A stretch of DNA of 64,000 nucleotides, from positions 3,203,156 to 3,267,155 of the forward strand of contig NZ_SIHJ01000001.1 of NCBI RefSeq assembly GCF_007859765.1. The letters are read 5' to 3'. The DNA comes from Posidoniimonas corsicana. GTDB lineage: Bacteria; Planctomycetota; Planctomycetia; Pirellulales; Lacipirellulaceae. The notes beneath the pieces were generated by a model that saw only the letters and a list, made by a program, of their open reading frames with translations, searched no databases and was not told where the DNA came from. Every line of letters starts with the position of its first letter. Position 1 is the stretch's first letter. Made by a program: the position numbers and the translations under genes. Below, one piece after another: positions 17,537 through 28,043 of the stretch.

Positions 17537-18166
17537 TTAGGCGTCGATCAGCCGGTCCTGGATGACCCCCAGAATCCCGCGTGCGACGTCCGCTTTCGGC
17601 CCGGCAAACTGGCCGAGGGTCTGACCGTCGGGCGTCAGCACCTCGACGTCGTTGGTGTGGGCGTGCATCGCCTCGGCGCCGTTCGAGACCATCAGGTCGC
17701 AGTGTTTGCGTTCCAGCTTGGCCAACGCTCGCAGCCGGTGGTCTTCGGTCTCGAGCGCGAACCCGACCACCCACCGGCGTCCCTTGTCGGCGGCCAGCGT
17801 CGCGACAACGTCCTCCGTCTCGACAAGCCGCAGCTCGAGAGGTTCGCCCGTCTTGGCGATCTTCTGCTCCGCGACCAGCTTCGGGCGGTAGTCGCACGGC
17901 GCAGCGGCGCCGATCAGGCCGTCGGCCTGGTCAAACTCATGCCTGGCGGCCTCAAGCATCTCCTCGGTCGACACCACCGGGACGACCCGGCAGCCGTCTG
18001 GGTAACGGACGTCGACCGGGCCGCTGACCACCATGACCTCGTGCCCCAGTTCGAGCGCCGCAGCCGCCAGGCCGGCGCCCATCCGCCCGCTGCTGGCATT
18101 GGTCAGGTACCGCACGGGGTCGAGGTACTGACGCGTGGGGCCGGAGGTGATGAGGATGCGGGCCAT
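17537..18166 (-). CDS. coaB: Phosphopantothenate-cysteine ligase domain protein
   Basis: The 209-residue protein matches the CoaB half of bifunctional Dfp/CoaBC. It opens RILITSGPTRQYLDPVRYLTNASSGRMG, with the ITSGxT and NxSSGxMG motifs of the nucleotide-binding ligase domain. KxxK-type residues are visible in APCDYRPKLVAEQKIAK. It joins cysteine to 4'-phosphopantothenate in coenzyme A synthesis. In most bacteria this domain is fused behind CoaC; here it is a separate gene starting four bases after the coaC stop. The ATG at 18166 removes an unlikely 17-residue basic extension. Confidence 0.93.
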   Translation of the reverse strand: MARILITSGPTRQYLDPVRYLTNASSGRMGAGLAAAALELGHEVMVVSGPVDVRYPDGCRVVPVVSTEEMLEAARHEFDQADGLIGAAAPCDYRPKLVAEQKIAKTGEPLELRLVETEDVVATLAADKGRRWVVGFALETEDHRLRALAKLERKHCDLMVSNGAEAMHAHTNDVEVLTPDGQTLGQFAGPKADVARGILGVIQDRLIDA

Positions 18167-18170
18167 CGGG

Positions 18171-18716
18171 TTAGGCGGTTGTCTTGAGGGCCGCCTTGAC
18201 GGCGCTGACAATCTCATCGGGCTCGGCCATGCGGCCGGCGCCCTGGTCGCGGCAGCTCAGCCAGCCGCTCCCGGGTCCGATGACCACCGCGCCATCGCCC
18301 TGCAGCGTAGCGACGTTGCGTTGCACGGCCGGCTTGGCCCACATCTCAGTGTTCATCGCGGGCGCCACCAGCAGAGGCCCGGTGAGCGACAGCGTCAGCG
18401 TGGACAGCAGGTCGTCAGCCAGGCCGCTGGCCGCCTTGGCCAGGTAGTCCGCCGTCGCCGGCGCGACGCACAAGAGCTCGGCCCGGCGGGCCAGTTCGAT
18501 GTGCGGGCCGAGCGGCATCTCGTCCGCGTCGAACACTTCGCAGTAGACCTTGCGTCCGGTCAGCGCGCGGAATGTGGCGGGGCCGACGAACTCACGCGCC
18601 GCGCGGGTCATGACCACGGTCACGCCAAGGCCGTCCTGCACCAAGCGGCTGACCGCCGCGGCGGTCTTGTACGCGGAGACCCCGCCCGTCACGCCGATCA
18701 GGATTTCGTGTGCCAT
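18171..18716 (-). CDS. coaC: Phosphopantothenoylcysteine decarboxylase
   Basis: This 181-residue flavoprotein of the HFCD family decarboxylates phosphopantothenoylcysteine. It has the N-terminal ILIGVTGGVSAYK, the catalytic His in LGPHIELAR, PAMNTEMW for substrate binding, and the C-terminal Cys in GWLSCRDQGAGRM. It ends where the CoaB half of a fused CoaBC would begin, and coaB follows four bases later, so this looks like a split of the usual fusion. Confidence 0.95.
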   Translation of the reverse strand: MAHEILIGVTGGVSAYKTAAAVSRLVQDGLGVTVVMTRAAREFVGPATFRALTGRKVYCEVFDADEMPLGPHIELARRAELLCVAPATADYLAKAASGLADDLLSTLTLSLTGPLLVAPAMNTEMWAKPAVQRNVATLQGDGAVVIGPGSGWLSCRDQGAGRMAEPDEIVSAVKAALKTTA

Positions 18717-18758
18717 GGCGCGGCGCTCCGCCGCTAGGGGTTAGCGGCGCGGGAGGAC

Positions 18759-19025
18759 CTACAGGCTGTCGAGGTCGAACTCGGGCGCCTCGTCCGCCGG
18801 CGCGGGCGCGTCGCTGACGGTCCGCACCTCGTTCGACGCGTCCAGGAAGATCTTGTCCTGCAGGATCTCCTGCACGACGATCTCCATCTTCTCGGGGGTG
18901 TCGAGATCAACCAGCGGACGTGCGCCGCTGTTTAGCGCGACCAGACGCTTCTGGATGAGCGTCGAGAGCTTGAAGCGGCCGCCCACCTTGTTGACGATCT
19001 CTTCTTCTTTGAGCGCTTCAATCAT
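18759..19025 (-). CDS. rpoZ: RNA polymerase omega subunit-like protein
   Basis: The 88-residue protein matches the small omega subunit, which helps assemble RNA polymerase. The segment [22 protein letters not shown] corresponds to the conserved omega core, where one usually sees 'GNRYxLxxxxxxRAxQL'. The C-terminal 20 residues are acidic and Pro/Ala-rich. The order gmk, rpoZ, coaC/coaB is common in bacteria and supports the assignment despite short length. Confidence 0.88.
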   Translation of the reverse strand: MIEALKEEEIVNKVGGRFKLSTLIQKRLVALNSGARPLVDLDTPEKMEIVVQEILQDKIFLDASNEVRTVSDAPAPADEAPEFDLDSL

Positions 19026-19119
19026 TTAACTGGATCCCTTATTCCGTTCTGTCGCCTGGCCGCAGCCCGCTGGCCACGGTCCCCGCCAATGTGTATCTTC
19101 TGCGCCGCCTGCCCCAACC

Positions 19120-19707
19120 TCAGCCGGTGGGCCGGAGGCCGCGGTCCTGCAGCACCGAGCAGATCTCGGCGACCGCGCCGTCGATGGTGTCGTTCACCAC
19201 CCGGTAGCGATATTCGCCGGCCCGCTGCATCTCTTCGGCGGCCACGGTGAGCCGACGCTGGATCGCCTCTTCGGTGTCGGTCTTGCGCGCCCGCAGCCGC
19301 CGCTCGAGCTCGTGCATCGACGACGGCTCGATAAAGATCGTTAGGGCGGACGGGTACTCGTCCAGCACCCGCCGGGCCCCGTCCACATCGATCTCCAGCA
19401 TAACCCAGACGCCCCGCCGGAGCCTAGGGATCACCTCGTCCTTGAGCGTGCCGTACCAGTGCCCGCGACCGAACACCTCGACCGACTCGAGGAACTCGCC
19501 CTCGGTCAGCCGCCGGCGGAACTCGGCGGCCGACAGGAAGTGGTAGTTCTTGCCGTCCACCTCGCCGGGACGCGGCGGACGGGTCGTGGCCGAGACGCTC
19601 GGAACCAACCCGCCCCGGAAGTGGGACAGCACCAGCGGCACGATCGTCGACTTCCCGACCCCCGAGGGGCCCGAGATAATAACAAGTTGTCCGGGCTGGT
19701 CTGACAT
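19120..19707 (-). CDS. gmk: Guanylate kinase
   Basis: This 195-residue enzyme phosphorylates GMP to GDP. It has the P-loop SGPSGVGKST at residues 10-19, the GMP-binding block SATTRPPRPGEVDGKNYHF and the lid region ERRLRARKTDTEEAIQRR. The ATG at 19707 (MSDQPGQLVIISG) is the natural start; the in-frame upstream stretch is basic and not protein-like. It lies between the yicC-like gene and rpoZ, a frequent arrangement. Confidence 0.96.
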   Translation of the reverse strand: MSDQPGQLVIISGPSGVGKSTIVPLVLSHFRGGLVPSVSATTRPPRPGEVDGKNYHFLSAAEFRRRLTEGEFLESVEVFGRGHWYGTLKDEVIPRLRRGVWVMLEIDVDGARRVLDEYPSALTIFIEPSSMHELERRLRARKTDTEEAIQRRLTVAAEEMQRAGEYRYRVVNDTIDGAVAEICSVLQDRGLRPTG

Positions 19708-19759
19708 ACGAAACGGGTCGCCGGCGGGGGCGCAGGACGCGGGTCCGCGGTAGGGACGC

Positions 19760-20653
19760 TTACTCGACGTTCTGCACCTGCTCGCGGATCCGCTCCAGGG
19801 CGGTCTTGATCTCCACAACGTGCTTGGAGATCTCGGTGTCGTTGGCCTTGGAGCCGATGGTGTTGGTCTCGCGGCCCATCTCCTGGGCGATGAACTCCAG
19901 CTTCTTGCCGCTGATGCCCGGATCGGCCAGGGCCGCGTTGAACTGCTTGATGTGGCTCCGCAGCCGCACCACCTCTTCGGAGATGTCGCTGCGGTCGGCG
20001 AACAGGGCGACCTCGCGGAGCAGGTCGCTCGGCTCCACCGTCACGTTCAGCTCGGACATCGCCTTGTTGACCCGCTCGGTCAGGCGTTCGCGGTAGCTCG
20101 TGGTGACGTTCGGCGCACGCTGCTCAATGCCGCCCAGCTGCTCCTCGATGATCCGGCAGTTGGCGGCCAGGTCGTCGGCGAGGGCCAGGCCCTCCCGCAG
20201 CCGCATGTCGCAGACCGCATCCACGGCCTCCAGCACCACCGGCTCGATCGCCGGCCACACGGCGCGGGGGTCGACCGAAGCGGCGCCCTGCTCAATAACT
20301 ACGCCGGGCAGCTGCAGCAGCGAGTCGAGCGGGACCGCGGCGCCTTCTACGCCGATCTCCACCAGCTGCTGGTGGTAGCCCTGCAGCACGTCCGCGTTGA
20401 TCTGGTAGTCGTCCGCCTGGTTGAGCCGCGACACGCGCAGGTTCATCTGCACGGTGCCCCGCCGGAAACGCGACCGGATGGCGGCGTCGATCTCCGGCTC
20501 CAGCGCGCCGTAGCCCTCGCTGGCGCGGAGGCTGAGCTTGTAGTGCCGGCTGTTAATGGTCCGCACCTCGACCGCCACGGCGAGCCGGTCCGACTCGCCG
20601 CGGGCCTCGCCGAAGCCGGTCATGCTAGAGAGCGCGCTGGCGGTGTTGGGCAC
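19760..20653 (-). CDS. YicC family endoribonuclease
   Basis: The 297-residue protein has the family signature SMTGFGEARGE near the start, NSRHYKLSLR, and the C-terminal DUF1732-type end with EIKTALERIREQVQNVE. E. coli YicC has been characterised as an endoribonuclease acting on small RNAs. KLEFIAQEMGRETNTIGSKAND is the best conserved part. A GTG at 20653 with GGGAG ten bases upstream is chosen; the ATG at 20623, just before TGFGEA, has no evident binding site. It precedes gmk, the usual partner in this neighbourhood. Confidence 0.92.
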   Translation of the reverse strand: MPNTASALSSMTGFGEARGESDRLAVAVEVRTINSRHYKLSLRASEGYGALEPEIDAAIRSRFRRGTVQMNLRVSRLNQADDYQINADVLQGYHQQLVEIGVEGAAVPLDSLLQLPGVVIEQGAASVDPRAVWPAIEPVVLEAVDAVCDMRLREGLALADDLAANCRIIEEQLGGIEQRAPNVTTSYRERLTERVNKAMSELNVTVEPSDLLREVALFADRSDISEEVVRLRSHIKQFNAALADPGISGKKLEFIAQEMGRETNTIGSKANDTEISKHVVEIKTALERIREQVQNVE

Positions 20654-20681
20654 GTAGGGGGATCTCCCGAGGGCGGTTGGG

Positions 20682-21128
20682 CTACTCGTCCTCGGCGGGC
20701 GCATCGGCCGCGTCGTCGGACGGGCCTTCCATCGCCGGGCCTTCGTCGCCGCTGTCGGCCGGCAGGCCGGCGCCGGGGGTCTCGTCCTCGTTGGCCGCCG
20801 TTTCGGCGTCGGTGTCCTCACCACTGCCGGTCATGCCGGGCTCCGAAAGGTCGATGCTCGAGCTCACGGTCGAGGGCTTGGCCTTGCCGAAGGCGTCGCC
20901 GCGGTGCGAAGCCCAGTAAGACGCGCCCACGCAGGTGACGATCCAGATGGACGCCGCCCAGATGGTGATCCTGGTGAAGGTGTCGCCGGCCTTGGCGCCG
21001 AACGCGCTCGACCCGCCGGCGCCGCCAAAGGCGCCAGCCAGCCCGCCGCCCCGCCCGCGCTGCACCAGCACCAGCAGGATCAGGAAGACCGCCATCAGGA
21101 AGAGCACGATCAGGAATAGGTTTTCCAT
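20682..21128 (-). CDS. secG: SecG preprotein translocase subunit
   Basis: The 148-residue protein has two membrane helices (about residues 3-22 and 52-70) flanking a Gly-rich loop, [13 protein letters not shown], as in SecG. It assists SecYE during protein export. Beyond the second helix is an acidic tail of about 65 residues rich in Asp, Glu, Ala and Pro, longer than in E. coli SecG (110 residues). It sits between tpiA and the yicC-like gene; the tpiA-secG pairing is common. Confidence 0.93.
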   Translation of the reverse strand: MENLFLIVLFLMAVFLILLVLVQRGRGGGLAGAFGGAGGSSAFGAKAGDTFTRITIWAASIWIVTCVGASYWASHRGDAFGKAKPSTVSSSIDLSEPGMTGSGEDTDAETAANEDETPGAGLPADSGDEGPAMEGPSDDAADAPAEDE

Positions 21129-21205
21129 AACTTTCGTATCCCGCAGTGTTCAGTCGTCGCCCGGCGAACGGCGCCAGGCGGTAGCTCGGGTGAGCGGCGC
21201 GGCGG

Positions 21206-21961
21206 TCAGCCGGCCGCCTTGGCGATGCCGATGAAGTCCTCGGCCTTCAGCGCGGCGCCGCCGATCAGCCCGCCGTCGACGTTGGGCTGCGCCATCAGCT
21301 CGGCGGCGTTGCCCGGCTTCATCGAGCCGCCGTACAGGATCCGCACCTGGCCGGCAATCTCGGCATTGTAGCGATCGGTGAGCAACTGGCGAAGATCGGC
21401 ATGCACCTCCTCGGCCTGCTCCGGCGTGGCGACTTTGCCGGTGCCGATTGCCCAGACCGGCTCGTAGGCGATCACCACGCTCGTGGCCTGCTCGGCGGTG
21501 ACGCCCTCGAAAGCGGCCTCAAACTGGCGGCGGTTGACCGCGGCGGTCTCGCCCGCCTCGCGTTCCTCCAGCTTCTCGCCGACGCAGACGATCGGGGCGA
21601 TGCCGGCTGCCAGGGCCTTGAGGGTCTTCTTGTTCACGTCCTGGTCGGTCTCGCCAAGGATGTGCCGCCGCTCGCTGTGGCCCAGGATCACGTACTCGGC
21701 GCCGACGTCGGTCAGCATGGCGGAGCTCACCTCGCCGGTGAACGCCCCGTTGTCCTCGAAGTACATGTTCTGCGCGCCCAGGGCGACCGCCTTGCCGGCC
21801 AACGCCTGTGCGACCGGCGCCAAGTAGATGCTCGGCGGGCAGACCAATAAGTCCACGTCCTTCAGGTCGGCCGCCTGCTCGGCGATCGCCGTGGCTAGGG
21901 CCACGCCGGTCGAGCGGTCGGTGTTCATCTTCCAGTTACCGGCGATTAGGTAGCGTCGCAT
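21206..21961 (-). CDS. tpiA: Triosephosphate isomerase
   Basis: The 251-residue enzyme interconverts dihydroxyacetone phosphate and glyceraldehyde 3-phosphate. The catalytic Lys is in GNWKMN, the His in ILGHSERR and the Glu in [11 protein letters not shown]. The phosphate-binding end, [11 protein letters not shown] and [11 protein letters not shown], is intact. Full length, no anomaly. It lies directly upstream of secG. Confidence 0.97.
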   Translation of the reverse strand: MRRYLIAGNWKMNTDRSTGVALATAIAEQAADLKDVDLLVCPPSIYLAPVAQALAGKAVALGAQNMYFEDNGAFTGEVSSAMLTDVGAEYVILGHSERRHILGETDQDVNKKTLKALAAGIAPIVCVGEKLEEREAGETAAVNRRQFEAAFEGVTAEQATSVVIAYEPVWAIGTGKVATPEQAEEVHADLRQLLTDRYNAEIAGQVRILYGGSMKPGNAAELMAQPNVDGGLIGGAALKAEDFIGIAKAAG

Positions 21962-22085
21962 GGCTGGTAATGTCGGTTGAGTTGGGGTGGGTGCCTGTGT
22001 GATTTACCTGTGGGGCCGCTGGTGACGGCCGCGCCGCCCGGCTGCTACTGGCGATCGGAGCTGGCGGCCAGGAAGCCCCGGGGTT

Positions 22086-23111
22086 TCAGAACTTCTTGCC
22101 GATCGCCTCGGCGACCTTCTTGAGCTGGCCCATCAGCTCGGCGTACTGCTCGGGTAGCAACGCCTGCGGCCCGTCGGACATGGCCTCCTCGGGGCAGTTG
22201 TGCACCTCGATATGGATGCCGTCGGCGCCGGCGGCCAGGCCGGCCAGCGCGCAGCTGGGGATCAACTCGGGCCGGCCGGTGGCGTGGCTCGGGTCGACGA
22301 TGATCGGCAGGTGGCTCATCTGCTGCACCTGCGGCACGGCCGCGACGTCCAGCATGTTGCGGCAGCTGTTGTCGAAGCCCTTCACGCCCCGCTCGCACAG
22401 CACCACGTCGGTGGTGCCGTTGGCGATGACGTACTCGGCGCTCATCAGCAGATCCTTGACCGTGGCGGCCATGCCCCGCTTCATGAGCACCGGCTTGTGC
22501 GTCTTGCCGACCTCGGTCAGCAGCACGAAGTTCTGCATGTTGCGGGCGCCGAGCTGGATCATGTCCGTGTACTCGGCGATCAGCTCCACGTGCCGCGGGT
22601 CGATCACCTCGGTGACGATCGGCATGCCGTGGCGGTCGCCGACCTCCCGCAGGATCTTCAGCCCCTCCTCGCCCAACCCTTGGAACGAGTACGGGCTGGT
22701 GCGCGGCTTGAACGCCCCGCCCCGCAGGATATTGGCGCCGGCCTTCTTCACCTCACCGGCGATCTGGTCCAGCCGCTCCGCCGACTCGACGGCGCACGGC
22801 CCCGCGATCATGCCGAGGTGGCCGCCGCCGACCTTGGTGACCGCCTTGCCCGAGCCGACCTCGACGATCGTGGGCTGCGGATGAGCCTCGCGGCTGGCCA
22901 GCTTGTACGGGGGCATCACCGGCACCACCTTGGCGACGCCAGGGATCGCCTCGGGCGAGGCGGCTTGAAGCTTCTCCTCGTCGCCGATGACGCCAATCAC
23001 CGTGCGGTAGGTGCCGCGGCTGAGGTGGGTCGCCAAGCCGAGCCCCTCGACCCGCTCGACCACGTGGTCGATCTGGGCGTCGGTGGCGGACTCTTTCAGG
23101 ATGATGAGCAT
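22086..23111 (-). CDS. aroF: 3-deoxy-7-phosphoheptulonate synthase (DAHP synthase)
   Basis: The 341-residue protein is a type I-beta DAHP synthase, the entry enzyme of aromatic amino acid synthesis. A small N-terminal ferredoxin-like domain (about residues 1-70, [17 protein letters not shown]) precedes the barrel, as in the Thermotoga enzyme, where it mediates feedback control. The barrel shows [32 protein letters not shown] and [11 protein letters not shown]. The next gene downstream in the same direction is tpiA; pheA lies just upstream, so aromatic synthesis genes are paired here. Confidence 0.96.
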   Translation of the reverse strand: MLIILKESATDAQIDHVVERVEGLGLATHLSRGTYRTVIGVIGDEEKLQAASPEAIPGVAKVVPVMPPYKLASREAHPQPTIVEVGSGKAVTKVGGGHLGMIAGPCAVESAERLDQIAGEVKKAGANILRGGAFKPRTSPYSFQGLGEEGLKILREVGDRHGMPIVTEVIDPRHVELIAEYTDMIQLGARNMQNFVLLTEVGKTHKPVLMKRGMAATVKDLLMSAEYVIANGTTDVVLCERGVKGFDNSCRNMLDVAAVPQVQQMSHLPIIVDPSHATGRPELIPSCALAGLAAGADGIHIEVHNCPEEAMSDGPQALLPEQYAELMGQLKKVAEAIGKKF

Positions 23112-23200
23112 AGCGTTACGCGGCTTGAGTCTGTGGGGGCTGCCGGGCGTGGGGCCAGCCCTGCCTGGCGCCGTTGATCCCAGAATCCGAGCCCCCCACT

Positions 23201-24292
23201 TTAATCGATAGGATCGGCTTGTGGATAGGAGCCGAGCACCTCTAATTGGGTCGCCTTCTTGCCGAGCGACTCCAGCGCCCGGCGGACGCGGGCCTCGGCC
23301 TGGTGGCCGACGAATTCAAGGAAGAACAGGTACCGGCCTCGGCTGCCGGGGATCGGGAACGACTCGATCCAGGTCAGATTCAGCTTCTGACGCTTGAAGA
23401 TCGCCATGGCGTCGGCCAGCGAGCCCGGCTCGTGGGGCGCCTCGAACCACAGCGCAGTCTTGTCCCGACCGGTTTTTTCCGGGGTTTCGCCGCCGATCAC
23501 GGCGAACCGCGTCACGTTGTCGGGCTGGTCCTCAATATTCTCTGCCAGCAGCTTCAGGCCGAGCGGCGCGGCGGCAGAGCCGCTGGCGATCGCCCCCACC
23601 GTTGGGTCGTCCTTCGCCATCCGGGCCGCGTCGGCGGTGCTGGCCACCGGGCGGAGCTCGGCGCCCGGCAGGTGCTGCGCCAGCCACTTACGGCACTGCG
23701 ACAGGGCCTGGGGCTTGCTGCAAACGGTCGTCAGCTTGGCCCGCGGGCCGCTGCCCAGCAGGCAGTGGTGGATCCTCAGCGGCAACTCGCCACAGACCGT
23801 GACCCGTGTCTTGGCGAAGCAGTCCAGCGTGTCGGTGACCCGGCCATCAGTGGAATTCTCCAGCGGAACCACGCCGAAATCGCTGGTCCCGCGGTCCACC
23901 TCCTCGAACACTGCCGCAATCGAGCTGACCGGCGTCAGGTCCGCCGCCGCCCCGAACCGGTGGACCGCTGCCAGGTGGCTGAACGTGTGCTCCGGCCCCA
24001 GGTAGGCGATCCGCACGGCCCGCTGACCGACCCGGCAGCCTGCCATCACTTCGCGGAGGACGGCCCGCACGTATGCGTCTGGCAGGCCGCTGCTGGCGTT
24101 CCCAGCGAGCTTTTCGATGGCCTCGTCCTCGGCGGCTAGTTGCGCAGAAGCAGTGGATGCAGCCTGTTGAGCAAGCTCCTCGGCCAGCCGCCGACGCTGG
24201 CTTAGCAGCTTGAGCAGCTCACGGTCGAGCTGGGTGATCTGCCGCTTCGGCCCGGCGGGTCGGGCGGTGGCTGGTGACTTCTTCTTGGCCAT
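23201..24292 (-). CDS. pheA: Chorismate mutase / prephenate dehydratase
   Basis: The 363-residue product has an N-terminal chorismate mutase-like helix region (about residues 20-95, [20 protein letters not shown]), the prephenate dehydratase domain (from [15 protein letters not shown], with [11 protein letters not shown] and the catalytic DNVTRF), and a C-terminal ACT domain with the phenylalanine-sensing [10 protein letters not shown] and [18 protein letters not shown]. It makes phenylpyruvate for phenylalanine. The ATG at 24292 (MAKKK) is chosen over a longer low-complexity extension. It lies upstream of the DAHP synthase gene. Confidence 0.95.
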   Translation of the reverse strand: MAKKKSPATARPAGPKRQITQLDRELLKLLSQRRRLAEELAQQAASTASAQLAAEDEAIEKLAGNASSGLPDAYVRAVLREVMAGCRVGQRAVRIAYLGPEHTFSHLAAVHRFGAAADLTPVSSIAAVFEEVDRGTSDFGVVPLENSTDGRVTDTLDCFAKTRVTVCGELPLRIHHCLLGSGPRAKLTTVCSKPQALSQCRKWLAQHLPGAELRPVASTADAARMAKDDPTVGAIASGSAAAPLGLKLLAENIEDQPDNVTRFAVIGGETPEKTGRDKTALWFEAPHEPGSLADAMAIFKRQKLNLTWIESFPIPGSRGRYLFFLEFVGHQAEARVRRALESLGKKATQLEVLGSYPQADPID

Positions 24293-24659
24293 CGCTGGGG
24301 CGGCGGTCGCCGCGGAGGATCTGGTTACCGAGGAAACGCCATGATCAGGACTATCGGACTGCCAATTTGGCAACCGAGCAGGATAGGTGCTGGCAGGCCA
24401 GGTCTGCCACGACTGCGACTTTGGCAGCCTGCTTGCGGAACGTCGCCCCGCTGCGGACAGCTCAAGGCCGCCTGCAATTGACACAAGTATTTTTCATCAT
24501 GGGGTTTATGTCAACGCCGACCAACCGACTGGGACGCCGGCACGTCCTTTGCTCCTGAACGCTGCGGCTGGCTGTGTAGCCACCCCAACCCAATTAAAAA
24601 GCGGCCCGCGGGCCGACGTTTCGACAAGGCCCCCAGGGTTTTCATAAGGAGTAAATCTC
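24293..24659. promoter_or_regulatory. Divergent pheA-dnaK intergenic region
   Basis: This 367-base gap separates divergent pheA and dnaK and should hold both promoters. A TTGACA hexamer lies at 24478-24483, but no good -10 element follows at standard spacing. A perfect 14-base palindrome, CGGCCCGCGGGCCG, lies at 24602-24615. The dnaK ribosome binding site AAGGAG is at 24646-24651, eight bases before the ATG. No CIRCE element (TTAGCACTC-N9-GAGTGCTAA) was seen, so HrcA control is not supported. Confidence 0.5.
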
Positions 24660-26573
<1,914 letters not shown>

Positions 26574-26640
26574 GGCCTCCGCAGGCCGTTGGCCGTTCAC
26601 TACAGGCAAGCAGCCAACGCAATCGGAACCGCGACCAACA

Positions 26641-26672
26641 GGGAGCGACCAGTAATGGTCGCTCCCTGTTTT
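26641..26672 (+). terminator. Intrinsic terminator of dnaK
   Basis: GGGAGCGACCA (26641-26651) pairs perfectly with TGGTCGCTCCC (26656-26666) around a GTAA loop and is followed by TGTTTT. Its position just after dnaK fits a rho-independent terminator on the plus strand. Confidence 0.88.
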
Positions 26673-26676
26673 GCGT

Positions 26677-26726
26677 TAGGCCCGGAGGGCCGACAGCGCC
26701 TAGCCAGGGTCGCGAGCCCCTGGGAA
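26677..26726 (+). repeat. REP-like repeat, left copy
   Basis: This roughly 50-base unit contains a small CCCGGAGGG palindrome and a CCAGGG / CCCTGG hairpin (26704-26723). An inverted copy of the same unit lies at 26807-26855, directly before the transposase gene. The two match at most positions when one is reversed. The arrangement resembles repetitive extragenic palindromes mobilised by associated tyrosine transposases. Confidence 0.75.
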
Positions 26727-26806
26727 AGAGATTCCCAACCGACACAGCCCCAGCGGGGCGGCGGCGTTTCGGGCGAATTATAATTGATATCGCCGTGCTC
26801 GCCGCG

Positions 26807-26855
26807 TTCCAGGGGCTGACGCCCCTGGCTAGTGGCTGCCGTCCCTCCGGGACTA
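26807..26855 (-). repeat. REP-like repeat, right inverted copy
   Basis: An inverted copy of the 26677 unit. Its hairpin is perfect: CCAGGGGC (26809-26816), loop TGAC, GCCCCTGG (26821-26828). The CCCTCCGGG palindrome follows nearer the transposase. It ends five bases before the transposase ATG at 26861, so it may also influence that gene's expression. Confidence 0.78.
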
Positions 26856-26860
26856 TACAG

Positions 26861-27313
26861 ATGCCATCGACGTACAATTGCCTGACCTACCACCTCGTAT
26901 TCAGCACCAAACACCGCGCGCCGCTCATCACCTATGAAGTTCGAGAGCCGCTCTACAGGTACCTGGGCGGTATCCTGCGGAGTGAAAGCGGCACGCTCAT
27001 CGAGATCGGCGGCGTGCAGGACCACGTCCACCTCCTCGCCCAACTGAAGACGACCCAAGCGGTCGCCGATATCCTCCGCGTGCTCAAGTGCAATTCGTCA
27101 AAGTGGATCAACGACGGAGCATTGCTGCGTGAACGGTTCGCTTGGCAAACTGGCTACAGCGCGTTTACGGTCAGTAACTCGCAGATCGACACCGTACGGC
27201 GTTACCTCAATCGGCAAGCCGAACACCACAAGCAAACGACCTACCGCGACGAGGTCGAGGCCCTCTGCCGCAAACACGGCGTCGAGTTCGACGCTGAGCA
27301 TTTCGACGAGTAG
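26861..27313 (+). CDS. IS200/IS605-family (RAYT-like) HUH transposase
   Basis: The 150-residue Y1 transposase has its metal-binding HUH motif as DHVHLL (H55 and H57) and a likely nucleophile Tyr115 in RRYLNRQAEHH. The opening STYNCLTYHLVFSTKHR is typical of TnpA of IS200. Such enzymes cut single-stranded DNA at hairpins. No TnpB/IscB gene is present, and paired inverted REP-like repeats lie just upstream, so it may be a REP-associated transposase rather than a complete insertion sequence. The ATG at 26861 is preferred over an earlier in-frame codon that would run through the repeat. Confidence 0.9.
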   Translation: MPSTYNCLTYHLVFSTKHRAPLITYEVREPLYRYLGGILRSESGTLIEIGGVQDHVHLLAQLKTTQAVADILRVLKCNSSKWINDGALLRERFAWQTGYSAFTVSNSQIDTVRRYLNRQAEHHKQTTYRDEVEALCRKHGVEFDAEHFDE

Positions 27314-27325
27314 CCCGACTTCCCC

Positions 27326-27826
27326 ATGGACGACCACGACACCCTCACCGCCTACCACGAAGCAGGCCACGCCGTGGTCGCCTACGCATTGGGGGCTACC
27401 GTCGAACAGTTGCGGCTCGGCGGGTTCGATGATGCGGACGAGCTGCCTCAACGGTTTGGCGACTGTCGGGTCAACTGGGGCCGTGTAGATCCCAAGACCG
27501 ATTGGCAGCTGCAGCGGGAGTTGCTGGCCGTGCTCGCCGGACCGGTGGCGGAGATGATCTACCGTGACGAGCCGCTGCACCCGGCGCTCGACGGCCCCAG
27601 CCAGGGCGACTGGGCCCACGCGTGGGAACTGTGCCGAGCTGCGGTACCTGCCCCGGAGCTCCGCACTCGAGTGCTCGAATCGCTTATCGCCTCGCTTCGG
27701 CAGACGATGCAGCGAGACGCGTGGTGGGCGGCCATCGCCGCGGTGGCCGACGAGCTCTTGGCGCACGAGGTGCTTGACCAGGAGCAGACCGACGAAACGC
27801 TTAGCTTCTGGATCGGGCGGATTTAG
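27326..27826 (+). CDS. Stand-alone M41 (FtsH-type) peptidase-like protein
   Basis: The 166-residue protein carries HEAGHAVVAY at residues 11-20, the zinc-binding HExxH of the FtsH peptidase domain. LAGPVAEMIY follows about 50 residues later, like the LAGRxAEE helix of FtsH. D95 in SQGDWAHAWEL sits where FtsH has its third metal ligand (SNDLxxAT). There is no AAA ATPase domain or membrane helix, and the length covers only the protease part. It starts 12 bases after the transposase stop. It may be a small zinc peptidase or an inactive relative. Confidence 0.75.
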   Translation: MDDHDTLTAYHEAGHAVVAYALGATVEQLRLGGFDDADELPQRFGDCRVNWGRVDPKTDWQLQRELLAVLAGPVAEMIYRDEPLHPALDGPSQGDWAHAWELCRAAVPAPELRTRVLESLIASLRQTMQRDAWWAAIAAVADELLAHEVLDQEQTDETLSFWIGRI

Positions 27827-28043
27827 TCGCTGTTCGCCGCTTTCACGCCTGCGGAATTTGGGCCGAAGCCCACCGCTTGTGTGCTCTAATAGGACTCGGC
27901 CCGAGGTTTGGCGATGAATCGGATCGAACTTCACGTGGGATGTCGCCGCTTCTCATCACGATTGGCAGTATCCCTCAAGAGCCGACGAAGTATCGTGGCC
28001 ACCCATTAGGGTGATTCCCCCTCTCCTTGCGCACCAATTACCG

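Noticed and set aside
19760-20824. Longer YicC frame reaching 20824
   Set aside because: The extra N-terminal residues are basic, Pro/Thr-rich and antisense-free shadow of secG coding sequence in another frame; the conserved protein begins at SMTGFGEA.
24293-24659. CIRCE/HrcA operator before dnaK
   Set aside because: No TTAGCACTC-N9-GAGTGCTAA or close variant is present; only a GC palindrome and a lone TTGACA were seen.
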